A stretch of 21,853 bases of DNA from an uncultured Ignavibacteria bacterium. Lineage in GTDB: Bacteria; Bacteroidota; Ignavibacteria; Tepidaquicellales; Tepidaquicellaceae. The position numbers and the translations under genes are program-made. Shown here piece by piece: positions 1-6,483 of the stretch. The DNA lies in the NCBI GenBank assembly GCA_937974175.1, contig CALJIG010000071.1, forward strand, positions 1 through 21,853, written 5' to 3'. The number at the start of each line of letters is the position of its first letter. The stretch's first letter is position 1. The notes under the pieces were generated by a model, which saw only the letters and a program-made list of their open reading frames with translations, was not told the DNA's origin and did not search any database.

Positions 1-34
1 ATTATTCATTATTAATTACACATTATTAATTGAA

Positions 35-1381
35 TTAAGGCCAGCAGTCTGTATCAACATTATAATGCATATTGCTAAACACTGCTCCTGTCCTATCCTG
101 ATGGCACATGTTAACAGCATATATTTCCACATTATTCCAAACTGAATTTAACAATATGGCTGCGCGTAATGAACCGCCGTTAAATCCTACATTAGTTATT
201 CGTGACCCCGTAAGATTACAGTCGTCAAAAATACTGCCATCAGCCCGGAAGTTAGTCATTTCAGCATATCTTATTTTTGAACCTCTCATTGTATTGCTCT
301 GAAAAATAGATCCGTTAATAAACTTTGCACTATCCATAACTGCATTTATAAAAACCATTTCATAGCTATATACATTAGAAAAAGTTGTATTAATAGCTTT
401 CACACCTTCGCCCGACATCTCCCTCATGCTTAAATTTGTTAATGTAGCATAGCTTAAATCCGAGCCGTCGAGTGAGCCGTTATCTGCCGCTCCGCTATCA
501 AAAGTAGCGTAAGTCATATTGCTTTCTAGAAATGAAGTATGGTCCCAGTTTAATCTTTGAAAAACTGCGTGACTGAAGTCTCCTCTGTAAAAAGGTGTAC
601 GGTTCACAATTGTAAAAATAAATTTTGCCTCTCTGAAGATACAATTATTTGCGCCGGCATCAGTCCAGTCAGTATGGGCGAAAGTTGCATTGGAAAGATT
701 TACATTCTGCATAAACGAATGGCTTAAACCTGCATAAGATAAATCTGCCCCCGTAAGATTTTTATCATGGAGCTGTACTTCATTCAGATTACACCCTATA
801 CATTTATTTGTTGTAAGCAAAGTGTTCAGGTCCTGCGGATTATATCCGCCCTGCGCCCCTACTCCGCCCGAAGCGATTGCATTAACATCAGGCTGAATGA
901 ATACTGCCTGCGTGCTGATTGGAGAAAAGGCATAACTTAGCAACGAAGTAAGATACAGTTTATAACTTCCCGCAGGCAGCGTTACTCTTGCAGTATCACC
1001 GGGATTATTCAGCGTAAACATAACTGCGCCTTCTGCATTCACAAGTCTTGCAGTAAACTTCGCCCCGGCATCAAGCTTAAATCTGTGCGTTGCGCTTTCT
1101 GTATACACGTATGTTATAACATCTTCGCCGATGGGTCCCGTATCTCCGTTCACTCCTGATGCGGGAGAGTTCAGATGCTCAAGGTCAACATATACAACTG
1201 CTCCCGGAATTGTTTTTAAAGATGCATCTGCGTTGAACTCCGATTCAGTGCGCGCCTTGTATTTATCGGTAGTGGAAGTGGTAGAGTTTGTGATGGAGTC
1301 GCTGCAGCCCTGTAGCGCCGCAAAGAAAATCAGAATGGAAAGTGTTAAGGCAGATTGGAAAATTCTTTTATAAAATTTCAT
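35..1381 (-). CDS. Pentapeptide-repeat lipoprotein (448 aa)
   Basis: This is a predicted exported lipoprotein. Residues 1-26 form a signal peptide with a basic start, a hydrophobic core and a lipobox L23-Q24-G25-C26. A Ser/Thr-rich linker follows. Residues about 55-170 look beta-rich and end in a segment (AGSYKLYLTS) like those of surface beta-sandwich domains. From about residue 186 onward, runs such as NLTGADLSYAGL and NLSNATF fit the A(N/D)LxX pentapeptide pattern and would form a right-handed quadrilateral beta-helix. The first repeat turn is preceded by a CIGC motif. The ATG at 1381 gives a complete signal peptide; no Shine-Dalgarno is visible. The gene stands alone and diverges from the T9SS protein at 1711. 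Substrate and function are unknown. Lipoprotein and repeat calls are strong; a specific role is not supported. Confidence 0.85.
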   Translation of the reverse strand: MKFYKRIFQSALTLSILIFFAALQGCSDSITNSTTSTTDKYKARTESEFNADASLKTIPGAVVYVDLEHLNSPASGVNGDTGPIGEDVITYVYTESATHRFKLDAGAKFTARLVNAEGAVMFTLNNPGDTARVTLPAGSYKLYLTSLLSYAFSPISTQAVFIQPDVNAIASGGVGAQGGYNPQDLNTLLTTNKCIGCNLNEVQLHDKNLTGADLSYAGLSHSFMQNVNLSNATFAHTDWTDAGANNCIFREAKFIFTIVNRTPFYRGDFSHAVFQRLNWDHTSFLESNMTYATFDSGAADNGSLDGSDLSYATLTNLSMREMSGEGVKAINTTFSNVYSYEMVFINAVMDSAKFINGSIFQSNTMRGSKIRYAEMTNFRADGSIFDDCNLTGSRITNVGFNGGSLRAAILLNSVWNNVEIYAVNMCHQDRTGAVFSNMHYNVDTDCWP

Positions 1382-1433
1382 ATTGGGATATTATTTTTTT
1401 CTCATACAAAATATCATTAGAATTTCTTTCCTG

Positions 1434-1441
1434 CAAACATA
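1434..1441 (-). promoter_or_regulatory. Possible Bacteroidetes-type -7 box for the lipoprotein gene
   Basis: Read on the minus strand this is TATGTTTG, a match to TAnnTTTG, the -7 consensus of the Bacteroidetes primary sigma factor. It lies about 52 bp upstream of the ATG at 1381. No convincing -33 TTTG was found at the usual distance. Such 8-mers also arise by chance in AT-rich DNA, so this is tentative. Confidence 0.25.
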
Positions 1442-1562
1442 AATTTTATTAAAATACTTGAAAATGACGATGAAAAAGGAATTTATGGAAAATTAATTTC
1501 TGATTATAAATAAGTTAGCTACAGGTAAAATACTTAATAGAAGATGTTTCTCATCATAACAG

Positions 1563-1603
1563 TGCTGCGACTTGCAGCAGGCACATTATTGTGTGCGTTT
1601 TTA
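1563..1603 (+). other. Two adjacent hairpins in the 329-bp divergent intergenic region
   Basis: TGCTGC/GCAGCA (1563-1568 and 1574-1579) forms a 6-bp stem with a 5-nt loop. GCACA/TGTGC (1581-1585 and 1592-1596) forms a second stem followed by a T-rich run. On the plus strand the second hairpin resembles an intrinsic terminator or attenuator about 110 nt before the start at 1711. The rest of 1382-1710 is AT-rich with no gene that I can support. Confidence 0.3.
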
Positions 1604-1710
1604 TTGTGATTATTATAATATCTACTGCTCTATTTATTTTAACTCTTGACTTTTTAATACGATATATGCAATTTTGTTTAAAATAATTCCCGCCAAATAA
1701 ACAAATAACT

Positions 1711-3846
1711 ATGAGAAAAGTACTTTTATTATCCGGTTTTTTATTTTTCATTTTTAGTTTAACAGTATCAGCCCAGCAGGACTGGTATTGGAAGAGTCCT
1801 AACCCTCAAGGCAATCAAATCAATAAAATCTTTGCTGCAAATAATTCTATCTGGGGTATCGGTGACTGCGCAACAATAATCTCAACTGATAATCTTGGCA
1901 GTACCTGGAATGTGAAGAACAGGCTTTCGGGAATGAACGATAATATTCTCAGCTTCTTTAAGCTGAATGAAACTACTTTCTATCTCGGCACAAGCTCCAG
2001 CCAGATGCATAAAACAACTAATGCCGGGATGAACTGGACTATGATGTCTACTATCCCCAACCATACAGGAGTTACATACTTATATTTTACTTCCTCAGCA
2101 AGAGGCTTCATTACTACAGCCAAAACTGTATACTCAACTACCAACGGCGGCAGCGCATGGCTGGCTTTAAATTCATTTGAAGACCAAATCACTTCACTCA
2201 ATTTCATTAATGATAATACAGGCTTCATTACTACTCTTGGTTCTATGGAAGGAGGATTTTCGAAAATTTTTAAAACTACCAATGCGGGAGTAAACTGGCA
2301 GAATGTTTTTATGGCAGGTTTTTATCAATCATTTAAAATTATAAAATTTACGAATGAATCAACGGGCTTTATGCATTTCAACGGAACATTATATAAAACT
2401 CTTAACGAGGGAATGAACTGGAGCTCGCTTAACCTTACTCAATATTTCGATTTTGTTTTCGTTCTTAACAGTAATGAAATAGGCGGTGTTTACCAGAATA
2501 CATTTAAAACTTCAACAGACGGCGGACTTACTTATAATGTAAAAACTCTCTCCCCTCTTATTCGTGAAGGTATTTATATGGAATCATTACAAAAAGCATA
2601 TATACTGGGTGTCAATAACAGGATAGCTATTACAGAAAATTCGGGAGATACGTGGACAACTATTACTGAAAAAAACGGAGACGGTTCTGCAAGCGACAGG
2701 CTTCTTGCAATAAAATTTGTGAATACCTCTACCGGTTTTGTTGCCGGGTGGAACCGTTACTTTAAAAAAACTACCGATGCAGGAAATACGTGGACTTACT
2801 ACGAAACAGGAATGACAGGCCACCTCAACGGTCTGGATTTTACCGATGAAAATACCGGCTACATTACAGGAGGAAATTCCTCTCAGGCTTTCGTTCGTAA
2901 AACAACTAACGGAGGAATAAATTTCACGCAGATTTTTTGGTTCACAGATTACATGGGGCGTGATGTAAAGTTTATAAATCAGAATACAGGATTTGTAACC
3001 GGCTTAGACAGCTGCTTCAGAACATCCAATGCAGGTGTATCATGGACTCGCGTTAATTTTCCGGATAATGTCCGCATAAACGCATTTGAATTCATAAATA
3101 ATAATACAGGCTTTGCAACCGGAAGGCTATATTTTTCAGCAACAAATAAAATTTATAAAACAACTGATGCTGGAATTTCATGGCAGGCAGTCTATACAAC
3201 TACAGAGAACCTCTATAAAATAAAAATGATTGATGCCAATACAGGTTACATAGGAGGAAGTAAGCTGTTTAAAACAGTTAATAGCGGAAATTCCTGGTCG
3301 CAGATGCAAGATATTCCTCAAAGTCCTTATATTTACGGAGTTGAGTTTTTAAATGAGCAGACAGGTTTTGTATCAGGTTCAGGCTTCCTTTATAAAACAA
3401 CTAACGGAGGAACTACATGGGGTGTAAACTCCTCACTGCCTACTACAAATACAATTAACTCAATAAAGTTTTTTGATAATAACACAGGAATATTAATCGG
3501 TGATGACGGAATGATTTTGAAAACAACTAACGGCGGCGGATATTATCTTACTGAAATAGTTCCGATAAATAATTCTGTGCCGGATGAATTTATTTTAAAA
3601 CAGAATTATCCGAATCCGTTTAACCCTGTTACAAATATAAATTTCTCTTTGCCGAAAGAAGGCTTTGTTTCAATAAAAGTTTATGATGTTACAGGCAGAA
3701 TGGTTAAAACACTTGTAAACGAAGTAATAGAAACAGGAAACTACACCGTAACATTTGACGGCTCACAGTTTGCAAGCGGAATATATTTTTACAGACTGGA
3801 GACAAATAATTTTATGGAAACAAAACGCATGATGCTTGTAAAATAA
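1711..3846 (+). CDS. Secreted YCF48/BNR-like propeller protein with T9SS type A sorting domain (711 aa)
   Basis: A signal peptide with predicted cleavage after VSA (about residue 21) is followed by about 600 residues of degenerate repeats. The repeat unit combines a TGF(V/I/A) strand with a KTTNGG..W or TTDAG.TW turn, as in YCF48/BNR (sialidase-type) beta-propellers. The last ~85 residues form a type A T9SS sorting domain: LKQNYPNPFNP, INFSLP, VYDVTGRMVKTLV, GIYFYRLE and a final Met-Lys-Leu-like strand (MMLVK). The protein is therefore expected to cross the outer membrane by type IX secretion and be released or surface-anchored after C-terminal processing. Its ligand is unknown. The ATG at 1711 gives an intact signal peptide and has no Shine-Dalgarno. 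The T9SS domain is the best taxonomic marker in the window. Confidence 0.9.
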   Translation: MRKVLLLSGFLFFIFSLTVSAQQDWYWKSPNPQGNQINKIFAANNSIWGIGDCATIISTDNLGSTWNVKNRLSGMNDNILSFFKLNETTFYLGTSSSQMHKTTNAGMNWTMMSTIPNHTGVTYLYFTSSARGFITTAKTVYSTTNGGSAWLALNSFEDQITSLNFINDNTGFITTLGSMEGGFSKIFKTTNAGVNWQNVFMAGFYQSFKIIKFTNESTGFMHFNGTLYKTLNEGMNWSSLNLTQYFDFVFVLNSNEIGGVYQNTFKTSTDGGLTYNVKTLSPLIREGIYMESLQKAYILGVNNRIAITENSGDTWTTITEKNGDGSASDRLLAIKFVNTSTGFVAGWNRYFKKTTDAGNTWTYYETGMTGHLNGLDFTDENTGYITGGNSSQAFVRKTTNGGINFTQIFWFTDYMGRDVKFINQNTGFVTGLDSCFRTSNAGVSWTRVNFPDNVRINAFEFINNNTGFATGRLYFSATNKIYKTTDAGISWQAVYTTTENLYKIKMIDANTGYIGGSKLFKTVNSGNSWSQMQDIPQSPYIYGVEFLNEQTGFVSGSGFLYKTTNGGTTWGVNSSLPTTNTINSIKFFDNNTGILIGDDGMILKTTNGGGYYLTEIVPINNSVPDEFILKQNYPNPFNPVTNINFSLPKEGFVSIKVYDVTGRMVKTLVNEVIETGNYTVTFDGSQFASGIYFYRLETNNFMETKRMMLVK

Positions 3847-3868
3847 GTTTTGCAGACGTTCTAACCTC

Positions 3869-4171
3869 TCCGGTTTCAGCCGGAATCTCGTGAACTATCA
3901 CAATTTAGAAATTTTTAAGGATAACCCCTCCCGCATCAAGTGTGGGAGGACATGCACGAGGGCTTATTGATTCTCCGTCCCAAACCCCTGTTTGGGACGG
4001 CAAGAAAAACGCTCCCAATCCGCCATGGCGGCTTGGGAGCGAGGAGACCTCGCCCATTCTCCCGCTTCCCGCTAAAGTGGGACAAGAAAGCGGGACTTGA
4101 TAATTGATAGCTTCGCAGGAGGGGAAGAACGAAAAACAAAAGAACATTATAGTCGGGGCTAACGCCCTGAC
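3869..4171. repeat. Array of GC-rich intergenic hairpins (palindrome cluster)
   Basis: At least seven inverted repeats lie nearly end to end: 3869-3884 (TCCGG/CCGGA); 3927-3949 (9-bp stem with one G-T); 3975-4000 (perfect 11-bp stem CCGTCCCAAAC, 4-nt loop); 4010-4041 (9 bp, one mismatch, then CCGCC/GGCGG); 4039-4053 (GCGAGG/CCTCGC); 4060-4095 (8-bp stem around a smaller CCCGCT/AGTGGG hairpin); and 4152-4171 (8-bp stem). The DNA is much more GC-rich than its surroundings. Open frames across it on the minus strand are explained by the palindromes and have no start context or protein character. It resembles intergenic palindromic repeat clusters of FCB genomes, but family membership needs a genome-wide search. 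Confidence 0.65.
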
Positions 4172-4188
4172 AAAATTAAAATGAAATC

Positions 4189-4231
4189 TCTGCGGACTTT
4201 GCGATAATACTTAGCGTTATTTGCGTTTAAT
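4189..4231. repeat. Two-unit 22-nt direct repeat with GCG spacing
   Basis: GCG triplets occur at 4192, 4201, 4214 and 4223, giving two similar 22-nt units of the form tnnGCGnnnttTGCG. It follows directly after the hairpin array. The rest of the gap (4232-4522) is AT-rich and holds no supportable gene or RNA. Confidence 0.4.
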
Positions 4232-4522
4232 AAAATCCTCATTTCCACCCCAAAATTAAGGTTACAGTCAAAACGAAACCATCACACTAAACGATTGAAA
4301 TAACAACTCTGCAAATTTTGCAAACCAGAAAAATTTTTCAATCAAATAATTGTTTTTTCAATCCAAATATTTTTGATGAAAAACAGAATAATTGATTAAA
4401 CATTGATTTAAACGTCAAAAACGGAAATACCGTAACCTTAAAAACAGGCTATAAATACGGTTTTTGATAAGATGTGAAATTTATGTATAGAAAAGCTTAA
4501 AAACGAAGTAGTATTGAAGGTT

Positions 4523-5023
4523 TTACACTGCCGCAGCCGTTGCCAATAAGATAAACTCATCGCCTGAGTTTTCCTCCACTACGGGAGCGTATAGGAACCA
4601 CAGGACGAAATCCAGCAGCATATCGCGCTCGTCCGTCTCGCTCTCAATATGCAAAACAGGCTTGCATTTGCGGGTTTTCAGCCCGTAGGAAAGGATTTCC
4701 CTGCCGTTGTCAGATAACACATACTGCGCCAGCGGAAAGTTTCTGAGGACGAGCTTATAGCGTTTGAAGTTGTAGTTCAGCTCCCATCTGCTAGCCAGCC
4801 AGCTATCCTGAGTGAGCTTCAGCACGGTCTGCCCGTTCTCGTCGAGCACTTCTAAGAAGAGCTTCAGAAACCCTTTGCTTTTGATTGTATAGCCCTTGCC
4901 GTTGATTTTGGCTTCAGCCAGCCCGGCAGTACGGATAACGTTCATAGTCCCCTTTTGCTCGCCGTCAATTGTGAAGGCATAGCTTCCGTGGGGGGTTTTG
5001 TTCCAGTTTTTTTGTTGAGTCAT
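4523..5023 (-). CDS. Hypothetical 166-aa protein, possibly tubby/LURP-like beta-barrel
   Basis: I do not recognise a definite family. The protein has no signal peptide. Its short alternating beta-strands (GSYAFTIDG, GTMNVIR, AKINGKGYTIKSKG, WELNYNFKRYKLVL) are followed by a hydrophobic C-terminal helix (MLLDFVLWFLYAPVVEEN). That order, a beta-barrel wrapped round one hydrophobic helix, recalls the tubby C-terminal/LURP-one-like fold, but this is pattern-level inference only. The start at 5023 has a good ribosome binding site (AAAGGA a few bases upstream). Base composition is clearly richer in G+C than in neighbouring genes, suggesting different codon use or later acquisition. It is monocistronic, between the hairpin-rich gap and the mini-protein genes. 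Confidence 0.65.
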   Translation of the reverse strand: MTQQKNWNKTPHGSYAFTIDGEQKGTMNVIRTAGLAEAKINGKGYTIKSKGFLKLFLEVLDENGQTVLKLTQDSWLASRWELNYNFKRYKLVLRNFPLAQYVLSDNGREILSYGLKTRKCKPVLHIESETDERDMLLDFVLWFLYAPVVEENSGDEFILLATAAAV

Positions 5024-5203
5024 TTTGTCCTTTGTTTAGTTAGGTTATTTATTTTCTTTTACGCAAATATACTATGCGCAGTTTCTAAAATTATGCTGAG
5101 TTGTGTTATAAAATTGTAAAGAAAATTATGCCTATGCTGGCAATTTCTCCTATGAAAATCAGTTAAGATTACTATTTGCATTTCAATTGATTTACCTATG
5201 AAA

Positions 5204-5211
5204 TATCTTTG
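5204..5211 (+). promoter_or_regulatory. Possible -7 box (TAnnTTTG) for the first mini-protein gene
   Basis: TATCTTTG matches the Bacteroidetes -7 consensus TAnnTTTG and lies 37 bp before the ATG at 5249, predicting a short leader. Upstream TTTG (5175-5178) and TTG (5187-5189) sequences are not at the ideal spacing. The rest of 5024-5203 shows nothing else I can name. Confidence 0.4.
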
Positions 5212-5248
5212 TATGTAAAGAAATTCAATCGAGAACAAAGGAGGAGTT

Positions 5249-5386
5249 ATGAAAACGACTTATGGTTTCTCAAAACGCGATGCAGAAGAACAAGGCAAGT
5301 ACAGAGTCATTTTGAATTTTTTAATCATTGCTGCTATACTTGCTCTAATGATACTAACAGAATTCGGTTCTAAATTTTATAAATAA
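5249..5386 (+). CDS. 45-aa single-pass membrane mini-protein 1
   Basis: This is a small gene with a strong ribosome binding site (AAAGGAGGAG, 5-6 nt before the ATG), the best Shine-Dalgarno in the window together with the one at 5541. The product starts with a charged, cytoplasm-like segment (MKTTYGFSKRDAEEQGKYR, residues 1-19), then one hydrophobic helix (about 21-37, NFLIIAAILALMIL) and a short tail ending FYK. A rho-independent terminator follows 21 bp after the stop. The protein has the same length and layout as the one encoded at 5551. I do not recognise a family. The strong RBS, promoter-like box and terminator make it a credible expressed gene. Confidence 0.65.
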   Translation: MKTTYGFSKRDAEEQGKYRVILNFLIIAAILALMILTEFGSKFYK

Positions 5387-5407
5387 TAACTGAGTAATAT
5401 ATGTCAT

Positions 5408-5431
5408 CGGGGCTTTAATGCCCCGTTTTTT
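5408..5431 (+). terminator. Rho-independent terminator after mini-protein 1
   Basis: The stem CGGGGC/GCCCCG (5408-5413 and 5420-5425) with loop TTTAAT is followed directly by TTTTTT. It lies 21 bp downstream of the stop at 5386. Confidence 0.85.
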
Positions 5432-5444
5432 ATTTACTATTTCT

Positions 5445-5510
5445 CCGGTAAATAAAAACTACCCGCTTGATATGCTCCGGCAGCACACAACTCTCCTTGC
5501 CGTTTACCGG
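5445..5510 (+). other. Possible structured leader upstream of mini-protein 2
   Basis: CCGGTAAA (5445-5452) pairs with TTTACCGG (5503-5510), and the adjacent CGGCA (5478-5482) pairs with TGCCG (5498-5502). The 13-nt 3' arm is thus fully paired in two consecutive helices. It sits between the terminator and the ribosome binding site of the next mini-gene. It could be a regulatory leader or small RNA; no known riboswitch class was recognised. Confidence 0.3.
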
Positions 5511-5550
5511 AATGCTGATAAAAATTGAAGTGAAAAACTAAGGAGGACTT

Positions 5551-5688
5551 ATGGCAACGTTATATAACATCTATAAACACGAAGCGAAAGATTACCCAAA
5601 AGCTAAATTGTTTGTCTACGCGCTATTTTTCGCTATAATTATTATTACAATGATACTTACTGTATTGAGCTCGAACTACCCTTCATAA
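5551..5688 (+). CDS. 45-aa single-pass membrane mini-protein 2
   Basis: This is preceded by AAGGAGGA, 5-6 nt before the ATG. Residues 1-19 are polar and basic (MATLYNIYKHEAKDYPKAK), residues about 20-39 are one hydrophobic helix (LFVYALFFAIIIITMIL), and a short SSNYPS tail follows. Its length (45 aa) and design are the same as the neighbour at 5249, although sequence identity is low. The two may be distant paralogues or functionally paired membrane peptides such as regulators of a membrane complex. No family is recognised. The following 5689-5883 is an AT-rich spacer with no supportable feature. Confidence 0.6.
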   Translation: MATLYNIYKHEAKDYPKAKLFVYALFFAIIIITMILTVLSSNYPS

Positions 5689-5883
5689 CTGATTCATTGC
5701 GATAAAAAATTAATATATCAGGGTTTCATTCCTCATCAAAAGGATTCAAGTAAAAGGATTGAACAGGGAGAATTATATCCATTTTCGCCGCTTAATCCTC
5801 ATCGTTGGAATATTTTTAATTTTCCATTAAACCTTTTCGCCGCCCGCATTGTCTTACCATAGAATTTAAACTAAATTATAATA

Positions 5884-6312
5884 ATGCTAAAAAAACTAAA
5901 TTTAACCCTCGCAGTGATGCTGATTTTCGGATTATTTGCCGTGAATTCTTATGCCCAAAACAGCGATCAGACGAAGACAAAAAAAACACCTGAGCAAAAA
6001 GCCGAAAAGATGGCTAAAAAAATGCAGGAAAAACTCAGCTTATCCGATGCTCAATACAAATCGGTTTACGACCTTGCTATAAGTACAATCAATCAAAGAG
6101 CAAGTTTAAAAGCTAACGGCAGCGATAAAGAAACCAGAAGGGCAGAGATGAAAAGCCTGATGGAAAAACAAGAGGCACAATTAAAAACAATTTTAAGCTC
6201 TGACCAATGGACTAAATGGGAAAGCCTGAAATCAGAAATGAAGAAAAAGCACAAAGACGGCAAAGGAAAGAATCATGATAAATCAAAGAAGAAAGAAAAA
6301 CCTTTAAAGTAA
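5884..6312 (+). CDS. Exported Spy/CpxP-like helical protein (142 aa)
   Basis: An N-terminal signal peptide (LAVMLIFGLFAVNSYA, cleavage before QN near residue 25) is followed by an all-helical, highly charged mature region. The segment LSLSDAQYKSVYDLAI ... EAQLKTILSSDQWTKWESL has the helix-turn pattern of periplasmic Spy/CpxP and related FCB proteins, whose LTxxQ-type motifs these resemble. The C-terminal ~30 residues are almost all Lys, Gly, His and Asp, so the product is strongly basic. Spy-like proteins are periplasmic chaperones or envelope-stress sensors; applying that role here is inference. There is no visible Shine-Dalgarno. Two terminators follow. Confidence 0.7.
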   Translation: MLKKLNLTLAVMLIFGLFAVNSYAQNSDQTKTKKTPEQKAEKMAKKMQEKLSLSDAQYKSVYDLAISTINQRASLKANGSDKETRRAEMKSLMEKQEAQLKTILSSDQWTKWESLKSEMKKKHKDGKGKNHDKSKKKEKPLK

Positions 6313-6365
6313 GTTAATCTAAGTTAAGAGACAAAGAGAGAAAATAGTATTTTCTCTTAGGGGAT

Positions 6366-6402
6366 GCCCGCCGGAACGCCAGAGCCGAGCGGGCGTTTTT
6401 TT
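6366..6402 (+). terminator. Rho-independent terminator of the Spy-like gene
   Basis: GCCCGC (6366-6371) pairs with GCGGGC (6389-6394) and is followed by a G and seven Ts. It lies about 55 bp after the stop at 6312. Confidence 0.8.
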
Positions 6403-6430
6403 ACCCGCAAGTTTAGTATTACCAAAGCCA

Positions 6431-6470
6431 AAAGCCCGGTCCGGTGTTGTCGGAACGGGCTTTCTTTTTT
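6431..6470. terminator. Second, probably bidirectional terminator
   Basis: AAAGCCCG (6431-6438) pairs with CGGGCTTT (6456-6463), with CCG/CGG inside the loop. A T-rich run (TTTCTTTTTT) follows on the plus strand and a TTTT on the minus strand. It lies between the convergent Spy-like gene and the end of addA at 6484 and could serve both. Confidence 0.7.
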
Positions 6471-6483
6471 ATATGAAAATTAT

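Noticed and set aside
1..34. AT-rich direct repeat CATTATTAATT at 8-18 and 21-31
   Set aside because: It is a simple low-complexity sequence beside the window edge, too short to interpret.
1554..1751. 65-aa minus-strand ORF across the divergent promoter and the start of the T9SS gene
   Set aside because: It overlaps the signal-peptide codons of a well-supported gene and has no RBS or recognisable content.
3905..4147. Two overlapping minus-strand ORFs of 80 and 67 aa across the hairpin array
   Set aside because: They arise from the palindromes, lack start context and have low-complexity content with no protein character.
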